Source: Croceicoccus mobilis
GTDB lineage: Bacteria; Pseudomonadota; Alphaproteobacteria; Sphingomonadales; Sphingomonadaceae
Direction: 5' to 3'
Assembly: GCF_001661965.1 (NCBI RefSeq)
Contig: NZ_LYWZ01000023.1
Coordinates: 62,001 to 126,000 of the forward strand
DNA: 64,000 bases
Below, one piece after another: positions 32,851 through 40,744 of the stretch. Each line of letters opens with the position of its first letter. The first letter of the stretch is position 1. Made by a program: the position numbers and the translations under genes. Under the pieces are notes generated by a model. It had not been told where the DNA came from. It was given only the letters and a program-made list of their open reading frames with translations, and made no database searches.

Positions 32851-34187
32851 GCAGTTACCCCCTCTTGCGCCGATGTCGGCACGATTGATCCGATGATGCC
32901 CGCAGCCTCAAGCGTGCGGGCATAGGCAAACAGCAGCCCCTCCGATCCGGGCTTGCCGATAAGCTGCAGGCCCAGCGGCAGTTCGCCGGGCCGCTTCAAC
33001 GGCACCGCCAGCGAAGGCCAGCCGGTGAAAGTGATGGGCTGGGTATGGATGCCCAGATCCGCCCGCGCCGCCGACATGGCGCCGTCGATCATGATGCGCG
33101 GATCGTCGACCGGCGGCGCAGTGCATGGGGTCGCGGGGGCGAGGATCACGTCGTAGTTCTCCAGCGCCTCGGCAATCTGGGCGCGGAAAGCGTCGCGATA
33201 TTGATAGGCTTCGTCCAAGAGGCCCTGCGGCAGCAACGCGCCCGCGATCAGCCGGTCGCGGACCTGCGGGTCGAACTTCATCGCCTTCGATGCCAGCGCC
33301 TCGCGGTGGAGCGCCCCGCCCTCACCCGCAGTGATCAGAAACGCCGCCGAACGGGCGCGGGCGATATCGGGCAGTTCGACCAGCGGCGCATCTTTTGCCA
33401 GCGTGTCGATCGCGGCGATTTGCGCCGGGTCGACATTTTCGCGGAAGCGCCCGCCGAACCGGGCCAGACGCGGCGTAATACGCGGCTCGCCAAACGGCTC
33501 TCCCGCCAGCACGCCGCAGACCAGCGCCATGTCTTCCATGCCCAAAGTGAAAGGCCCGATGTCGTCGAAGCTTTCCGCAAAGGGGAACACGCCTGCCATC
33601 GGCAGGCCGTCATGGGTGGGTTTCAGCCCATAGATGCCAGTCAGGCTCGCCGGAACGCGGATCGATCCATTGGTGTCGGACCCCAGCGTAAAGGGCAGCA
33701 ATCCCGCCGCCACCATCGCTGCGCTGCCGCCCGAAGAACCACCGGCAAGCCGGTCGGCATCGTGCGGATTGCGGGTGGTGCCGTGCTTTGCATTGATGGT
33801 CGCAAAGCCATAGGCGAACTCGTCCATGTTGAGCGTTGCCACCAGCACCGCGCCCGCCGCATTCAGCCGCCTTATCGCCTCGGCATCCTTTGCCGCACCG
33901 GGCGCATCGCAATAGATGGCCGAGCCTGCCGTGGTGGGCAGGCCCTTCACGTCGAACAAATCCTTTACCCCATAGGGCACGCCTGCCAGCGGGCCGGGAT
34001 CTTCGCCTGCCGCTATCTTAGCATCGACGGCATCGGCCTCGTCGCGGGCGCGGGCAGCCAGCAGGCGCGTGATCGCCACCAGCGGATCGGCCTTGATCGT
34101 GATCGCTGCCAGCGTTTCTTCCAGCACCTCGCGCGCCTTGACGCGGCCGGCGCGGACATCGGCGGCGATCCGGGTCGCGGGGTTCAC
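32847..34187 (-). CDS. AtzE/HpxY-like amidase (amidase signature family), probable oxalurate step
   Basis: The 446-residue protein has the amidase-signature triad: Lys75 (GVPYGVKDLFDV), the cis-Ser in AGGSSGGSAA (residues 148-157) and nucleophile Ser175 (GSDTNGSIRVPASL). It resembles AtzE, which works with the small protein AtzG, and HpxY, which works with HpxX. The operon also has hpxZ and hpxW, so cleavage of oxalurate is the likely role. No AtzG/HpxX-like gene is found next to it: the preceding gene ends inside its GTG start (GTGA). Allophanate hydrolase or aryl amidase activity cannot be excluded. Confidence 0.82.
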   Translation of the reverse strand: MNPATRIAADVRAGRVKAREVLEETLAAITIKADPLVAITRLLAARARDEADAVDAKIAAGEDPGPLAGVPYGVKDLFDVKGLPTTAGSAIYCDAPGAAKDAEAIRRLNAAGAVLVATLNMDEFAYGFATINAKHGTTRNPHDADRLAGGSSGGSAAMVAAGLLPFTLGSDTNGSIRVPASLTGIYGLKPTHDGLPMAGVFPFAESFDDIGPFTLGMEDMALVCGVLAGEPFGEPRITPRLARFGGRFRENVDPAQIAAIDTLAKDAPLVELPDIARARSAAFLITAGEGGALHREALASKAMKFDPQVRDRLIAGALLPQGLLDEAYQYRDAFRAQIAEALENYDVILAPATPCTAPPVDDPRIMIDGAMSAARADLGIHTQPITFTGWPSLAVPLKRPGELPLGLQLIGKPGSEGLLFAYARTLEAAGIIGSIVPTSAQEGVTA

Positions 34188-35323
34188 GGGCGCTCTCCCC
34201 GCAGCGTCGCGGCATGGCGGGACAGCAAGGCGAGATTGCTCTCGACCCCGGCCTCGCACTCCGCCGGAATCGCAATCCCGCGCGCCTTCGCGGCAGCGGC
34301 GATTTCGTCAGCCCCGTGCGGGATCGTGTCGCCCTTGGGAGCGTCCAACACTTCGCCCTGTTTCGCGAACCGCCCTGCCAGCCATGCGCAAACGAACAGC
34401 TGCAACTGGTGGAAGATCATCAGCGGGATCACCACCATGCCGACCTGCGCCGGGGCGAACAGCGCGCCTGCCATCGGCACGCCCGATGCCAGCGATTTCT
34501 TCGATCCGCAGAACAGGAGGACGATAAAATCCTCTCGCGGCAGGCCCGCGATGCGGGCGACCACCACATTGACCACCATGACAATGGCAAGGATCACCGC
34601 GCTGACCACCAGCAGCAACAGCAGGTCGGCGATGCCCAGCGAATTCCAGATGCCATCGACGACAGCCGCGCTGAAGGCGGAATAGACGACCATCAGGATC
34701 GACCCGCGATCGACCGGCTGCAGCATCTTCTTGTGCTTGTCGACGAAGCTGCCGATCAGCGGCCGCAGGAAATGCCCGGCAAGGAAAGGCACCAGCAATT
34801 GCAGCGTGATCGACTGCACCGCGCCCCAGTCGAAACCCTGCCCCGTCTTGCTCGACGCGATGAACAGCCCGACCAGCAGCGGCGTGATGAAAATGCCAAG
34901 AAAATTGGAGATCGAGGCCCCGCACACCGCCGCCGCGACATTGCCGCGCGCGATTGCGGTAAAGGCGACCGACGATTGCACGGTCGAAGGCAACAGGGTG
35001 AGAAACAGGACGCCTGTGACCAGCGCCGGATCCATGATCCCTTTCAGTGCCGGATCGATGGCAAGTCCCGTCAGCGGGAACAGCACATAGGTCGAAGCCA
35101 GCGCCAGCAGGTGCAGCTTGAGCTTTCCCAGACCCTGCATGATCGCCTGCCGCGACAGCTTTGCGCCCTGCAGGAAGAACAGGAGCGCGATGGCGAGATC
35201 GGCCAGCACCTCGAACACGCTGGCGAACGCGCCGCGCGCAGGCAGCAGCGATGCCGCCGTCACGACCCCGACCAGCCAGAGCAGGAACGGGTCGACGTTA
35301 GGTATGGTAAAGCCCCGCCGCAT
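34184..35323 (-). CDS. YfeH/SBF-like transporter (bile acid:sodium symporter superfamily), first gene of the purine run
   Basis: The 379-residue protein has about 10 hydrophobic segments and the SBF-like pattern: VLADLAIALLFFLQGAKLS, FLTLLPSTVQSSVAFTAIARGN and LLFCGSKKSLASGVPMA. Superfamily members move organic anions with sodium. Substrates for this branch are poorly defined. As the first gene of the purine operon it may import or export allantoin, allantoate, oxalurate or oxalate. ATG 35323 is preceded by AAAGGG; a longer open frame begins before the candidate operator and is not favoured. Confidence 0.85.
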   Translation of the reverse strand: MRRGFTIPNVDPFLLWLVGVVTAASLLPARGAFASVFEVLADLAIALLFFLQGAKLSRQAIMQGLGKLKLHLLALASTYVLFPLTGLAIDPALKGIMDPALVTGVLFLTLLPSTVQSSVAFTAIARGNVAAAVCGASISNFLGIFITPLLVGLFIASSKTGQGFDWGAVQSITLQLLVPFLAGHFLRPLIGSFVDKHKKMLQPVDRGSILMVVYSAFSAAVVDGIWNSLGIADLLLLLVVSAVILAIVMVVNVVVARIAGLPREDFIVLLFCGSKKSLASGVPMAGALFAPAQVGMVVIPLMIFHQLQLFVCAWLAGRFAKQGEVLDAPKGDTIPHGADEIAAAAKARGIAIPAECEAGVESNLALLSRHAATLRGERP

Positions 35324-35360
35324 GTTTCGCCCTTTGCCTTTGCTTGCCCTATCGATCAAA

Positions 35361-35386
35361 TGCAATGATCTGCACGGATGATTGCA
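35361..35386 (-). promoter_or_regulatory. 26-bp dyad, candidate LysR operator (site B) before the 19-gene purine run
   Basis: Half-sites TGCAATGATC (35361-35370) and GATGATTGCA (35377-35386) are inverted with 9 of 10 bases matching. It shares with site A at 11964 the same length, TGCAATGA, a CACG at the same offset and TTGCA at the end. It ends 37 bp upstream of the first gene's ATG, almost the same distance as site A has from the LysR gene. Confidence 0.62.
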
Positions 35387-35400
35387 AAAATTCGTACACC

Positions 35401-35423
35401 CTGATGCTGTGCAGCATTATCAG
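35401..35423 (-). promoter_or_regulatory. Inverted repeat between the Rrf2 gene and the purine run
   Basis: ATGCTG (35404-35409) and CAGCAT (35412-35417) form a perfect 6-bp repeat with a 2-base loop. Outer CTGAT and ATCAG extend it with a small bulge. It lies 12 bp after the Rrf2 stop on the minus strand; a short T5 run follows about 11 bases later. It could be a weak terminator for the Rrf2 gene or a second operator. Confidence 0.4.
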
Positions 35424-35435
35424 ACCCCTGCCCCG

Positions 35436-35885
35436 TCAAGTCCCGGCCTCTTCCGCAGGGGCAAAACTCGGCTCGAGCGCTATCGGATCGGACAGGCGCA
35501 CCCCGTCCAGCAGTTCCGCGGTGCGATCGCGAACCTGAAGCATCAATGCGCGGGTGCGGCACTCGTGCTCCTCCACGCAATTCTTGCAGCATTCATGCGC
35601 GTGTCGGCTGGCGCAGGGCACCAGCGCAAGACTGCCGCGCATGACCCGGATCAGGTCGCCATAGGTGATGTCGACCGGGGGGATCGACAGGCGATAGCCG
35701 CCCGCCTTGCCCCGCTGCGATTCCACGATGCCAAAGCGCGTCAGTTCCGACAGGATGACGGTCAGGAATTTGGGCGGAATATTCTGCTTCGCCGCGATCT
35801 CGGACAGGGGCACGGTTTGCTGGCCGTAACAATCGGCCAGGTGCTGCATGGCGCGGATCGCGTAGCGGGTCTTTTGTGAAAGCAC
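35436..35885 (-). CDS. Rrf2-family transcriptional regulator with cysteine cluster
   Basis: The 149-residue protein has the Rrf2 winged helix (KTRYAIRAMQHLADCYG, then EIAAKQNIPPKFLTVILSEL and the wing RGKAGGYRLS). A cluster Cys91, Cys99, Cys100, Cys103, Cys109 follows, in the position where NsrR and IscR bind an iron-sulfur cluster, so it probably senses nitric oxide, redox state or cluster supply. The start is GTG 35885. It is co-directional with and upstream of the purine operon, separated by 112 bp that carry the candidate operator. Whether it controls that operon is unknown. Confidence 0.87.
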   Translation of the reverse strand: MLSQKTRYAIRAMQHLADCYGQQTVPLSEIAAKQNIPPKFLTVILSELTRFGIVESQRGKAGGYRLSIPPVDITYGDLIRVMRGSLALVPCASRHAHECCKNCVEEHECRTRALMLQVRDRTAELLDGVRLSDPIALEPSFAPAEEAGT

Positions 35886-35965
35886 CCCCGATCATTGCCG
35901 CAAGCGCGAGCGGCCCGCAAGACGGGCTGCAGGCCATCGACAGTCATGTTCGCACCGCGCCTGCG

Positions 35966-36898
35966 TCAGGCGATCTGCTCGGCAATCGCCGTCACATGGC
36001 GCAGGTCACCACCACAGCAGGCGCCAAAAACATTTAGCCATGGCATCGCCTGCTTCAGCTGCGCATATTGTTCGCCCAGTTCTACCGGATCGCCGGGGTC
36101 GAGATCGGGCGCCTCGTCCAGCTCGGCATGACTACGACGCGAGGCATTGGCCCTGATGCCGCGAATTCTGCGCCGCCAGTCCCCGCCCTGCAGCACGCCG
36201 GCGAAATGATCGGGGTGCGCGCAATTGACCATGAAATAGGCCGGACCGCCATCGGTGCCCGCATCGACCTGCGCGATCGCATCCTCCAGCGGCTGACCAG
36301 TGGGCATACGGCCATCTGTTTCCAGCGTAAAGGAAATCACGCAGGGAAATCCTGCGTCCTGCGCGGCCCGGACCAGCCCTTCAGCCTCTGATGCCTGCGT
36401 GAACGTCAGCCCGGTCACCATGTCGAGCGGCGTTTCGGCCAGCCAGCCGAGCTGCTCGGCATAATAGGCGGCCGCATCGTCGGCGCCGATCAGGTCCTCT
36501 GGCGCATAGGCATCGCCGCGCGGGCCGATGGGCGCGTTCAGCACGATGGGCCGGTCATTCGCCGCCCTGTCGCGCAGACTGCGAATAAGCTCGACCGCAT
36601 CGATATTGGCGCGACGCAGATATTCGATGCTCTCGCCCAGATCCGCCGCCCAATGACGATGCGCCTTCCACGTCACCGTATCCAGGATCAGCCCGGCCCC
36701 ACGACGACCGGCCAGATCGATGAACCCCTGGAAATAATCTTCCAGCGCCCGCCGCCCCTCAGGCTCGGGCAGCAGGGTATGCGCGGCGAATTCCCTGATT
36801 TCGATGCCATGGTTGAAGATCAGATCGGTTTCGATTCCTGCGTCGGTCAGGAATATGCTGCCATCAAGTTGCGGCAGGCTTCCACGGTATTTCTGCAT
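35966..36898 (-). CDS. Homocysteine S-methyltransferase family protein
   Basis: The 310-residue protein has the homocysteine-binding zinc pattern of this family: FLTDAGIETDLIFNHGI at the start, MVNCAHP (first Cys) and FGACCGGDLRHV (Cys pair) near the end. Members transfer a methyl group from S-methylmethionine or another donor to homocysteine, giving methionine. ATG 36898 has AGGGGGA 8 bases upstream; GTG 36904 is less well placed. It stands alone between the Rrf2 gene and a divergent DUF302 gene, with no visible link to the purine genes. Confidence 0.87.
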   Translation of the reverse strand: MQKYRGSLPQLDGSIFLTDAGIETDLIFNHGIEIREFAAHTLLPEPEGRRALEDYFQGFIDLAGRRGAGLILDTVTWKAHRHWAADLGESIEYLRRANIDAVELIRSLRDRAANDRPIVLNAPIGPRGDAYAPEDLIGADDAAAYYAEQLGWLAETPLDMVTGLTFTQASEAEGLVRAAQDAGFPCVISFTLETDGRMPTGQPLEDAIAQVDAGTDGGPAYFMVNCAHPDHFAGVLQGGDWRRRIRGIRANASRRSHAELDEAPDLDPGDPVELGEQYAQLKQAMPWLNVFGACCGGDLRHVTAIAEQIA

Positions 36899-37097
36899 GG
36901 CCACATCCCCCTGTGTCGGCGACCTTGTGAACTCCGTCCTGTCGGGCGATCATATCCCAAATTCCGGCCCGCGGGTTCATTTGAATGGGCAGCCTGCCGC
37001 AAGTTCGGAACATGTTGGCCGCACGAACATGCGCCGGGAACTGCGACGTGCGCCATTCGTCAGGCTCTCGAGAACTTCAAACGAGAGAAACTGAAAC

Positions 37098-37484
37098 ATG
37101 AGCTATTACATCGCCAAGACAATCGACCTGCCGATGGACGCCGCAATCGATGCGGTGACCGAAGCCCTGAAGACCGAAGGCTTTGGCGTGCTGACCCGCA
37201 TCGACATCGCCGCCACGCTCAAGGAAAAGATCGGCGTCGATTTCCATCCCTACACGATCCTTGGCGCCTGCAATCCCAAACTCGCGCATGAAGCGCTGGA
37301 GCTTGAGGACAAGGCTGGCCTGATGCTGCCGTGCAATGTCGTCGTGCAGGAAACTGGCGAAGGACACAGCGAGGTCGCCGCGATCGACCCGGTCGCGTCG
37401 ATGAAGGCGATCGACAACCCCGCCCTGCACAGCGCAGCGGCCGAAGTGCGCCAGAAGCTGACGCGGGTTATCGAGGCGCTTTGA
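37098..37484 (+). CDS. DUF302 domain protein
   Basis: The 128-residue protein matches DUF302: ALKTEGFGVLTRIDIAATLKEKIG, then the family's FHPYTILGACNPKLAHEAL and GLMLPCNVVV. The cysteines in GACNP and PCNV are conserved in the family. Function is not established; members are found in many bacteria and sometimes fused to other domains. It has no signal peptide in this gene. It lies 6 bp from the 3' end of tRNA-Gly, which is on the other strand. Confidence 0.85.
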   Translation: MSYYIAKTIDLPMDAAIDAVTEALKTEGFGVLTRIDIAATLKEKIGVDFHPYTILGACNPKLAHEALELEDKAGLMLPCNVVVQETGEGHSEVAAIDPVASMKAIDNPALHSAAAEVRQKLTRVIEAL

Positions 37485-37490
37485 AGAGGT

Positions 37491-37564
37491 TGGAGCGGGT
37501 AAGGGGAATCGAACCCCTCTAGCTAGCTTGGAAGGCTAGAGCATTACCACTATGCTATACCCGC
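37491..37564 (-). tRNA. tRNA-Gly (anticodon TCC)
   Basis: On the minus strand the 74-base sequence folds as a cloverleaf. The acceptor stem is GCGGGTA paired with TACCCGC, the D arm includes AGTGGTAATG, and the anticodon arm CTAGC-CTTCCAA-GCTAG gives anticodon TCC. The T arm GGGG-TTCGATT-CCCC is followed by discriminator T and an encoded CCA. Confidence 0.95.
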
Positions 37565-37674
37565 CCATTCGCATCGGGCCCCAAGGCACACGATCAGGCG
37601 AAGTGGCCCATTGCCACCAGTTGGCCCTTCCCGTCAATCTCGTATCGCACCGTGCCCACTGCAATAGGGGCAAG

Positions 37675-37711
37675 AAAAAAGGCCGCCCCGGATTATCCGA
37701 AGCGGCCTTTT
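37675..37711 (-). terminator. Rho-independent terminator of the petABC operon
   Basis: GGCCGC (37681-37686) pairs with GCGGCC (37702-37707), extended by flanking A and T runs, and the loop has a further CGG/CCG pairing. Read on the minus strand the stem ends in a TTTTTT run (37675-37680). It starts 33 bp after the petC stop. Confidence 0.85.
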
Positions 37712-37743
37712 CATGTCTGGTCGCGTGAACCGGGCCTTGCGGC

Positions 37744-38595
37744 TCAGTGCTTCACGTTCCGCCACACGTTGCGATAGGCAAGGAATGCCAGCACCGAGGC
37801 GAAGATCAGGAACAATACCACCGGGAAGCCGGTCGCGTGACGCTTCTGCAGCGTCGGTTCCGCCGTCCACACCAGGAATGCCGCGACGTCCTTCGCCATC
37901 TGGTCCAGCGAAGCCTCGGTTCCGTCGGCATAGGTCACCTGACCATCCGAAAGCGGTGCCGCCATCGCGAGATTGAGGTTCGGGAAATACGGATTGAAAT
38001 TGAGACCCGTGGGCGTCGTGAAGTCGGGGAATTCCTCCTTCAGCGACTTTCCGTCATGCGTGTAGGTTTCGGGATCGGCATAGCCGGTCAGCAGCGAATA
38101 CACATAATTGCCACCGTCATGACGCGCCTTGGTGATCAGCGAAAGATCGGGCGGCACGGCATTGTTGTTCGCGGCAGCCGCGGCAACGGCGTTCGGATAG
38201 GGCGACGGGAAGTAATCGGTGGGCGAACCCTCGATCAGCGTGCTTTCGCCGGTGTTGGGGTCGATGCCCGGGACCATCCAGCTCGAAGCTTCGGCCTTCA
38301 CCTCTGCTTCGGAATAGCCCAGCTCGCCCAGGTTGCGGATCGCAACATGGCGCAGCGAGTGACAGGCCGAGCAGACTTCCTTGTAGACCTGGTAGCCGCG
38401 CTGAACCTGCTGGTAGTCGAACGTGCCGGTCCAACCCGCGCTCTGCAGGTGGGCGTCGCGCGGGGTCAGGTGGAACTCGTGCTCCGCGGTCACCTCTGCC
38501 TTTTCGGTGGCGGCGGTATAGGCGCCGACCGCAAAGGTGTAGAGCAGCACCACGACGAAGCCGAGGCCGACGATGATTGAAATAAGGCGTGCCAT
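37744..38595 (-). CDS. petC: Cytochrome c1 of the bc1 complex
   Basis: The 283-residue protein has an N-terminal membrane/signal segment, heme motif C75-SA-C78-H79, the axial methionine in NLAMAAPLSDG, and a C-terminal anchor helix (VVLFLIFASVLAFLAY), as in alphaproteobacterial cytochrome c1. It accepts electrons from the Rieske protein and passes them to cytochrome c. It is the last gene of petABC and is followed by a strong terminator. Confidence 0.96.
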   Translation of the reverse strand: MARLISIIVGLGFVVVLLYTFAVGAYTAATEKAEVTAEHEFHLTPRDAHLQSAGWTGTFDYQQVQRGYQVYKEVCSACHSLRHVAIRNLGELGYSEAEVKAEASSWMVPGIDPNTGESTLIEGSPTDYFPSPYPNAVAAAAANNNAVPPDLSLITKARHDGGNYVYSLLTGYADPETYTHDGKSLKEEFPDFTTPTGLNFNPYFPNLNLAMAAPLSDGQVTYADGTEASLDQMAKDVAAFLVWTAEPTLQKRHATGFPVVLFLIFASVLAFLAYRNVWRNVKH

Positions 38596-38625
38596 CTTAC
38601 GCGTCTTTCTCTTTTCTCGTCTGCG

Positions 38626-39936
38626 TCAGGCCGAAGCCGGTGCATCGTTGGTAGTTGCAAGCGGCACCGCATCGTGCCCGCCCGTCTTGTCGCCCAGCAC
38701 CGCTTCGGTGATCGAACCGGGCAGCGGCTTCGGCGTTTCGAACGACGAGACCAGCGGCAGGATGATGAGGAAGTGCGCGAAGTAATACATCGCGGCGATC
38801 TGGCTCAGCATCACATAGGGTTCCTCTGCCGGAGCGCCGCCGCACCAGAACAGGACCGCCATGGCCACGAGCAGCGCATAGAAGAACTTGCGGAACACGG
38901 GGCGATAGAGACCTGAACGAACCGGCGAACGGTCGAGCCAGGGGAGGAAGAACCAGACCAGGATCGATGCGAACATCGCGATCACGCCCATCAGCTTTGC
39001 GGGAATGAACAGGAAGTCCTGGGTAAAGGCGCGCAGGATCGCGTAGAACGGCCAGAAGTACCATTCGGGAACGATATGCGCCGGCGTCGAGAGCGGGTTT
39101 GCCGGGATATAGTTATCCGGGTGACCCAGCGAATTCGGCATGAAGAACACGAAGAGCGTGTAGATCACGAGGAACACGCCAAGGCCGAAACCGTCCTTCG
39201 CGGTGTAATAGGGATGGAACGGCACCGTGTCCGATTCCGACTTCACTTCCACGCCGGTCGGGTTCGACGAACCCGGAATATGCAGCGCCCAGATGTGGAG
39301 GATGACCACGCCCAGGATCACGAAGGGCAGCAGGAAGTGCAGCGAGAAGAAGCGATTGAGCGCGGCGTTATCCGGCGCATAACCGCCCAGCAGCCAGATC
39401 TGCAGCGGTTCGCCCACCAGCGGGATCGCACCGAACAGACCGGTGATCACCTTCGCGCCCCAGAAGCTCATCTGCCCCCAGGGAAGGACATAGCCCATGA
39501 AAGCGGTTGCCATCATGAGGAGGAAGATCACGACGCCCAGCAGCCAGATCATCTCGCGCGGGGCCTTGTACGAGCTGAAGAACAGCCCGCGGAAGATGTG
39601 GACATAGACGACCACGAAGAAGAAGCTTGCGCCATTGGCATGGCCGTAACGCAGCATCCAGCCCCAGTTGACGTCGCGCATGATGTGCTCGGTCGAATCG
39701 AAGGCGACAAGCGCGTTCGGCGCATAGTGCATCGCGAGGATGACGCCGGTGACGATCTGGATGACGAGGCAGAAGCCCGCCAGGACACCGAAGTTCCAGA
39801 AATAGTTGAGGTTGCGCGGGACCGGATAGCCGGCGCCGACCGCATTATAGACGAAACGCGGAAGCGGAAGCTTCTCGTCGAGAAACTTCATCAAAGGAAG
39901 CTTCGGCTCGTACTGCTTTGCCCAGGGGAAGCTCAT
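38626..39936 (-). CDS. petB: Cytochrome b of the bc1 complex
   Basis: The 436-residue protein has eight membrane helices and the quinol-site and heme motifs: [59 protein letters not shown] and the [14 protein letters not shown] Qo-site motif. It binds two b hemes and forms the quinol oxidation and reduction sites. It lies 30 bp before petC and 11 bp after petA. Confidence 0.97.
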   Translation of the reverse strand: MSFPWAKQYEPKLPLMKFLDEKLPLPRFVYNAVGAGYPVPRNLNYFWNFGVLAGFCLVIQIVTGVILAMHYAPNALVAFDSTEHIMRDVNWGWMLRYGHANGASFFFVVVYVHIFRGLFFSSYKAPREMIWLLGVVIFLLMMATAFMGYVLPWGQMSFWGAKVITGLFGAIPLVGEPLQIWLLGGYAPDNAALNRFFSLHFLLPFVILGVVILHIWALHIPGSSNPTGVEVKSESDTVPFHPYYTAKDGFGLGVFLVIYTLFVFFMPNSLGHPDNYIPANPLSTPAHIVPEWYFWPFYAILRAFTQDFLFIPAKLMGVIAMFASILVWFFLPWLDRSPVRSGLYRPVFRKFFYALLVAMAVLFWCGGAPAEEPYVMLSQIAAMYYFAHFLIILPLVSSFETPKPLPGSITEAVLGDKTGGHDAVPLATTNDAPASA

Positions 39937-39947
39937 GTCTGTCTACC

Positions 39948-40520
39948 TCAGCCGATCTGCACGGTGGTGTCGGAGGTGAATTCATACTCCGGCACTTCCA
40001 GGTTGAGAGGGGCCGGACCCTTACGGATGCGGGCAGCGGTATCGTAGTGCGAACCGTGGCAGGGGCAGAAATAGCCGCCGAACTCGCCCTTGTTCTCACC
40101 CTCGCCCGCGCCCAGCGGCACGCAGCCCAGATGGGTGCACACGCCCATGGTGATCAGCCAGTTTTCGTAGCCTTCCTTGGTGCGTTCAGCGAGCGACTGC
40201 GGATCGCGCAGGCTGCCGGTCGGCACCGCATTGGCGGCCTCGATCTCTGCCGGGGTCAGGTTGCGCACGAAGACGGGCTGCTTGCGGAATACCGCCTTGA
40301 TCGCCTGTCCCGGTTCGATCGCGGAAACGTCGACTTCGGTCGTCGATTCGGCGAGAACGTCCTTGGACGGGGCCATCTGGCTGATCAGCGGATAAAGCAC
40401 CGCAAGGCCGCCGACGCCAGCGGCGCTGACCGCCGCTATTTCGAGGAAATCGCGGCGACGCACTTCGCCCCCGCCTTCACCTTCGACCGTATCATGCGTG
40501 TCGATGGTCGTCTCTGCCAT
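39948..40520 (-). CDS. petA: Ubiquinol-cytochrome c reductase Rieske iron-sulfur subunit
   Basis: The 190-residue protein has a twin-arginine-type N-terminal anchor ([21 protein letters not shown]) and the two Rieske [2Fe-2S] boxes, CTHLGC at 128-133 and CPCHGS at 152-157. It moves electrons from quinol at cytochrome b to cytochrome c1. ATG 40520 is chosen because the twin-arginine motif is then correctly placed; the open frame extends 14 codons further without conserved residues. Confidence 0.96.
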   Translation of the reverse strand: MAETTIDTHDTVEGEGGGEVRRRDFLEIAAVSAAGVGGLAVLYPLISQMAPSKDVLAESTTEVDVSAIEPGQAIKAVFRKQPVFVRNLTPAEIEAANAVPTGSLRDPQSLAERTKEGYENWLITMGVCTHLGCVPLGAGEGENKGEFGGYFCPCHGSHYDTAARIRKGPAPLNLEVPEYEFTSDTTVQIG

Positions 40521-40744
40521 GCCACATCCCTGATTGACCGCTCGTCCGGCAGGATGCCGCACGTGCTTGCTTCGAATTATTCACGAGAGTTGCGACGAAG
40601 TATAAGTCCCCATCCAGCCCCCGCCTTGATCCATGCCAAACGGGCACGAAACATGGCCAGGGCAAACCTCGCTCCGGGGACCCCATAAACAGCCGAACGC
40701 AATTTTCCAACAGCGATTTTGCGGCAGGCTTGTGGATTGACGGG

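Noticed and set aside
37009-37029. CATGTT/AACATG inverted repeat between the homocysteine methyltransferase and DUF302 genes
   Set aside because: Only six bases per arm with a nine-base gap and no second copy; could easily be chance.
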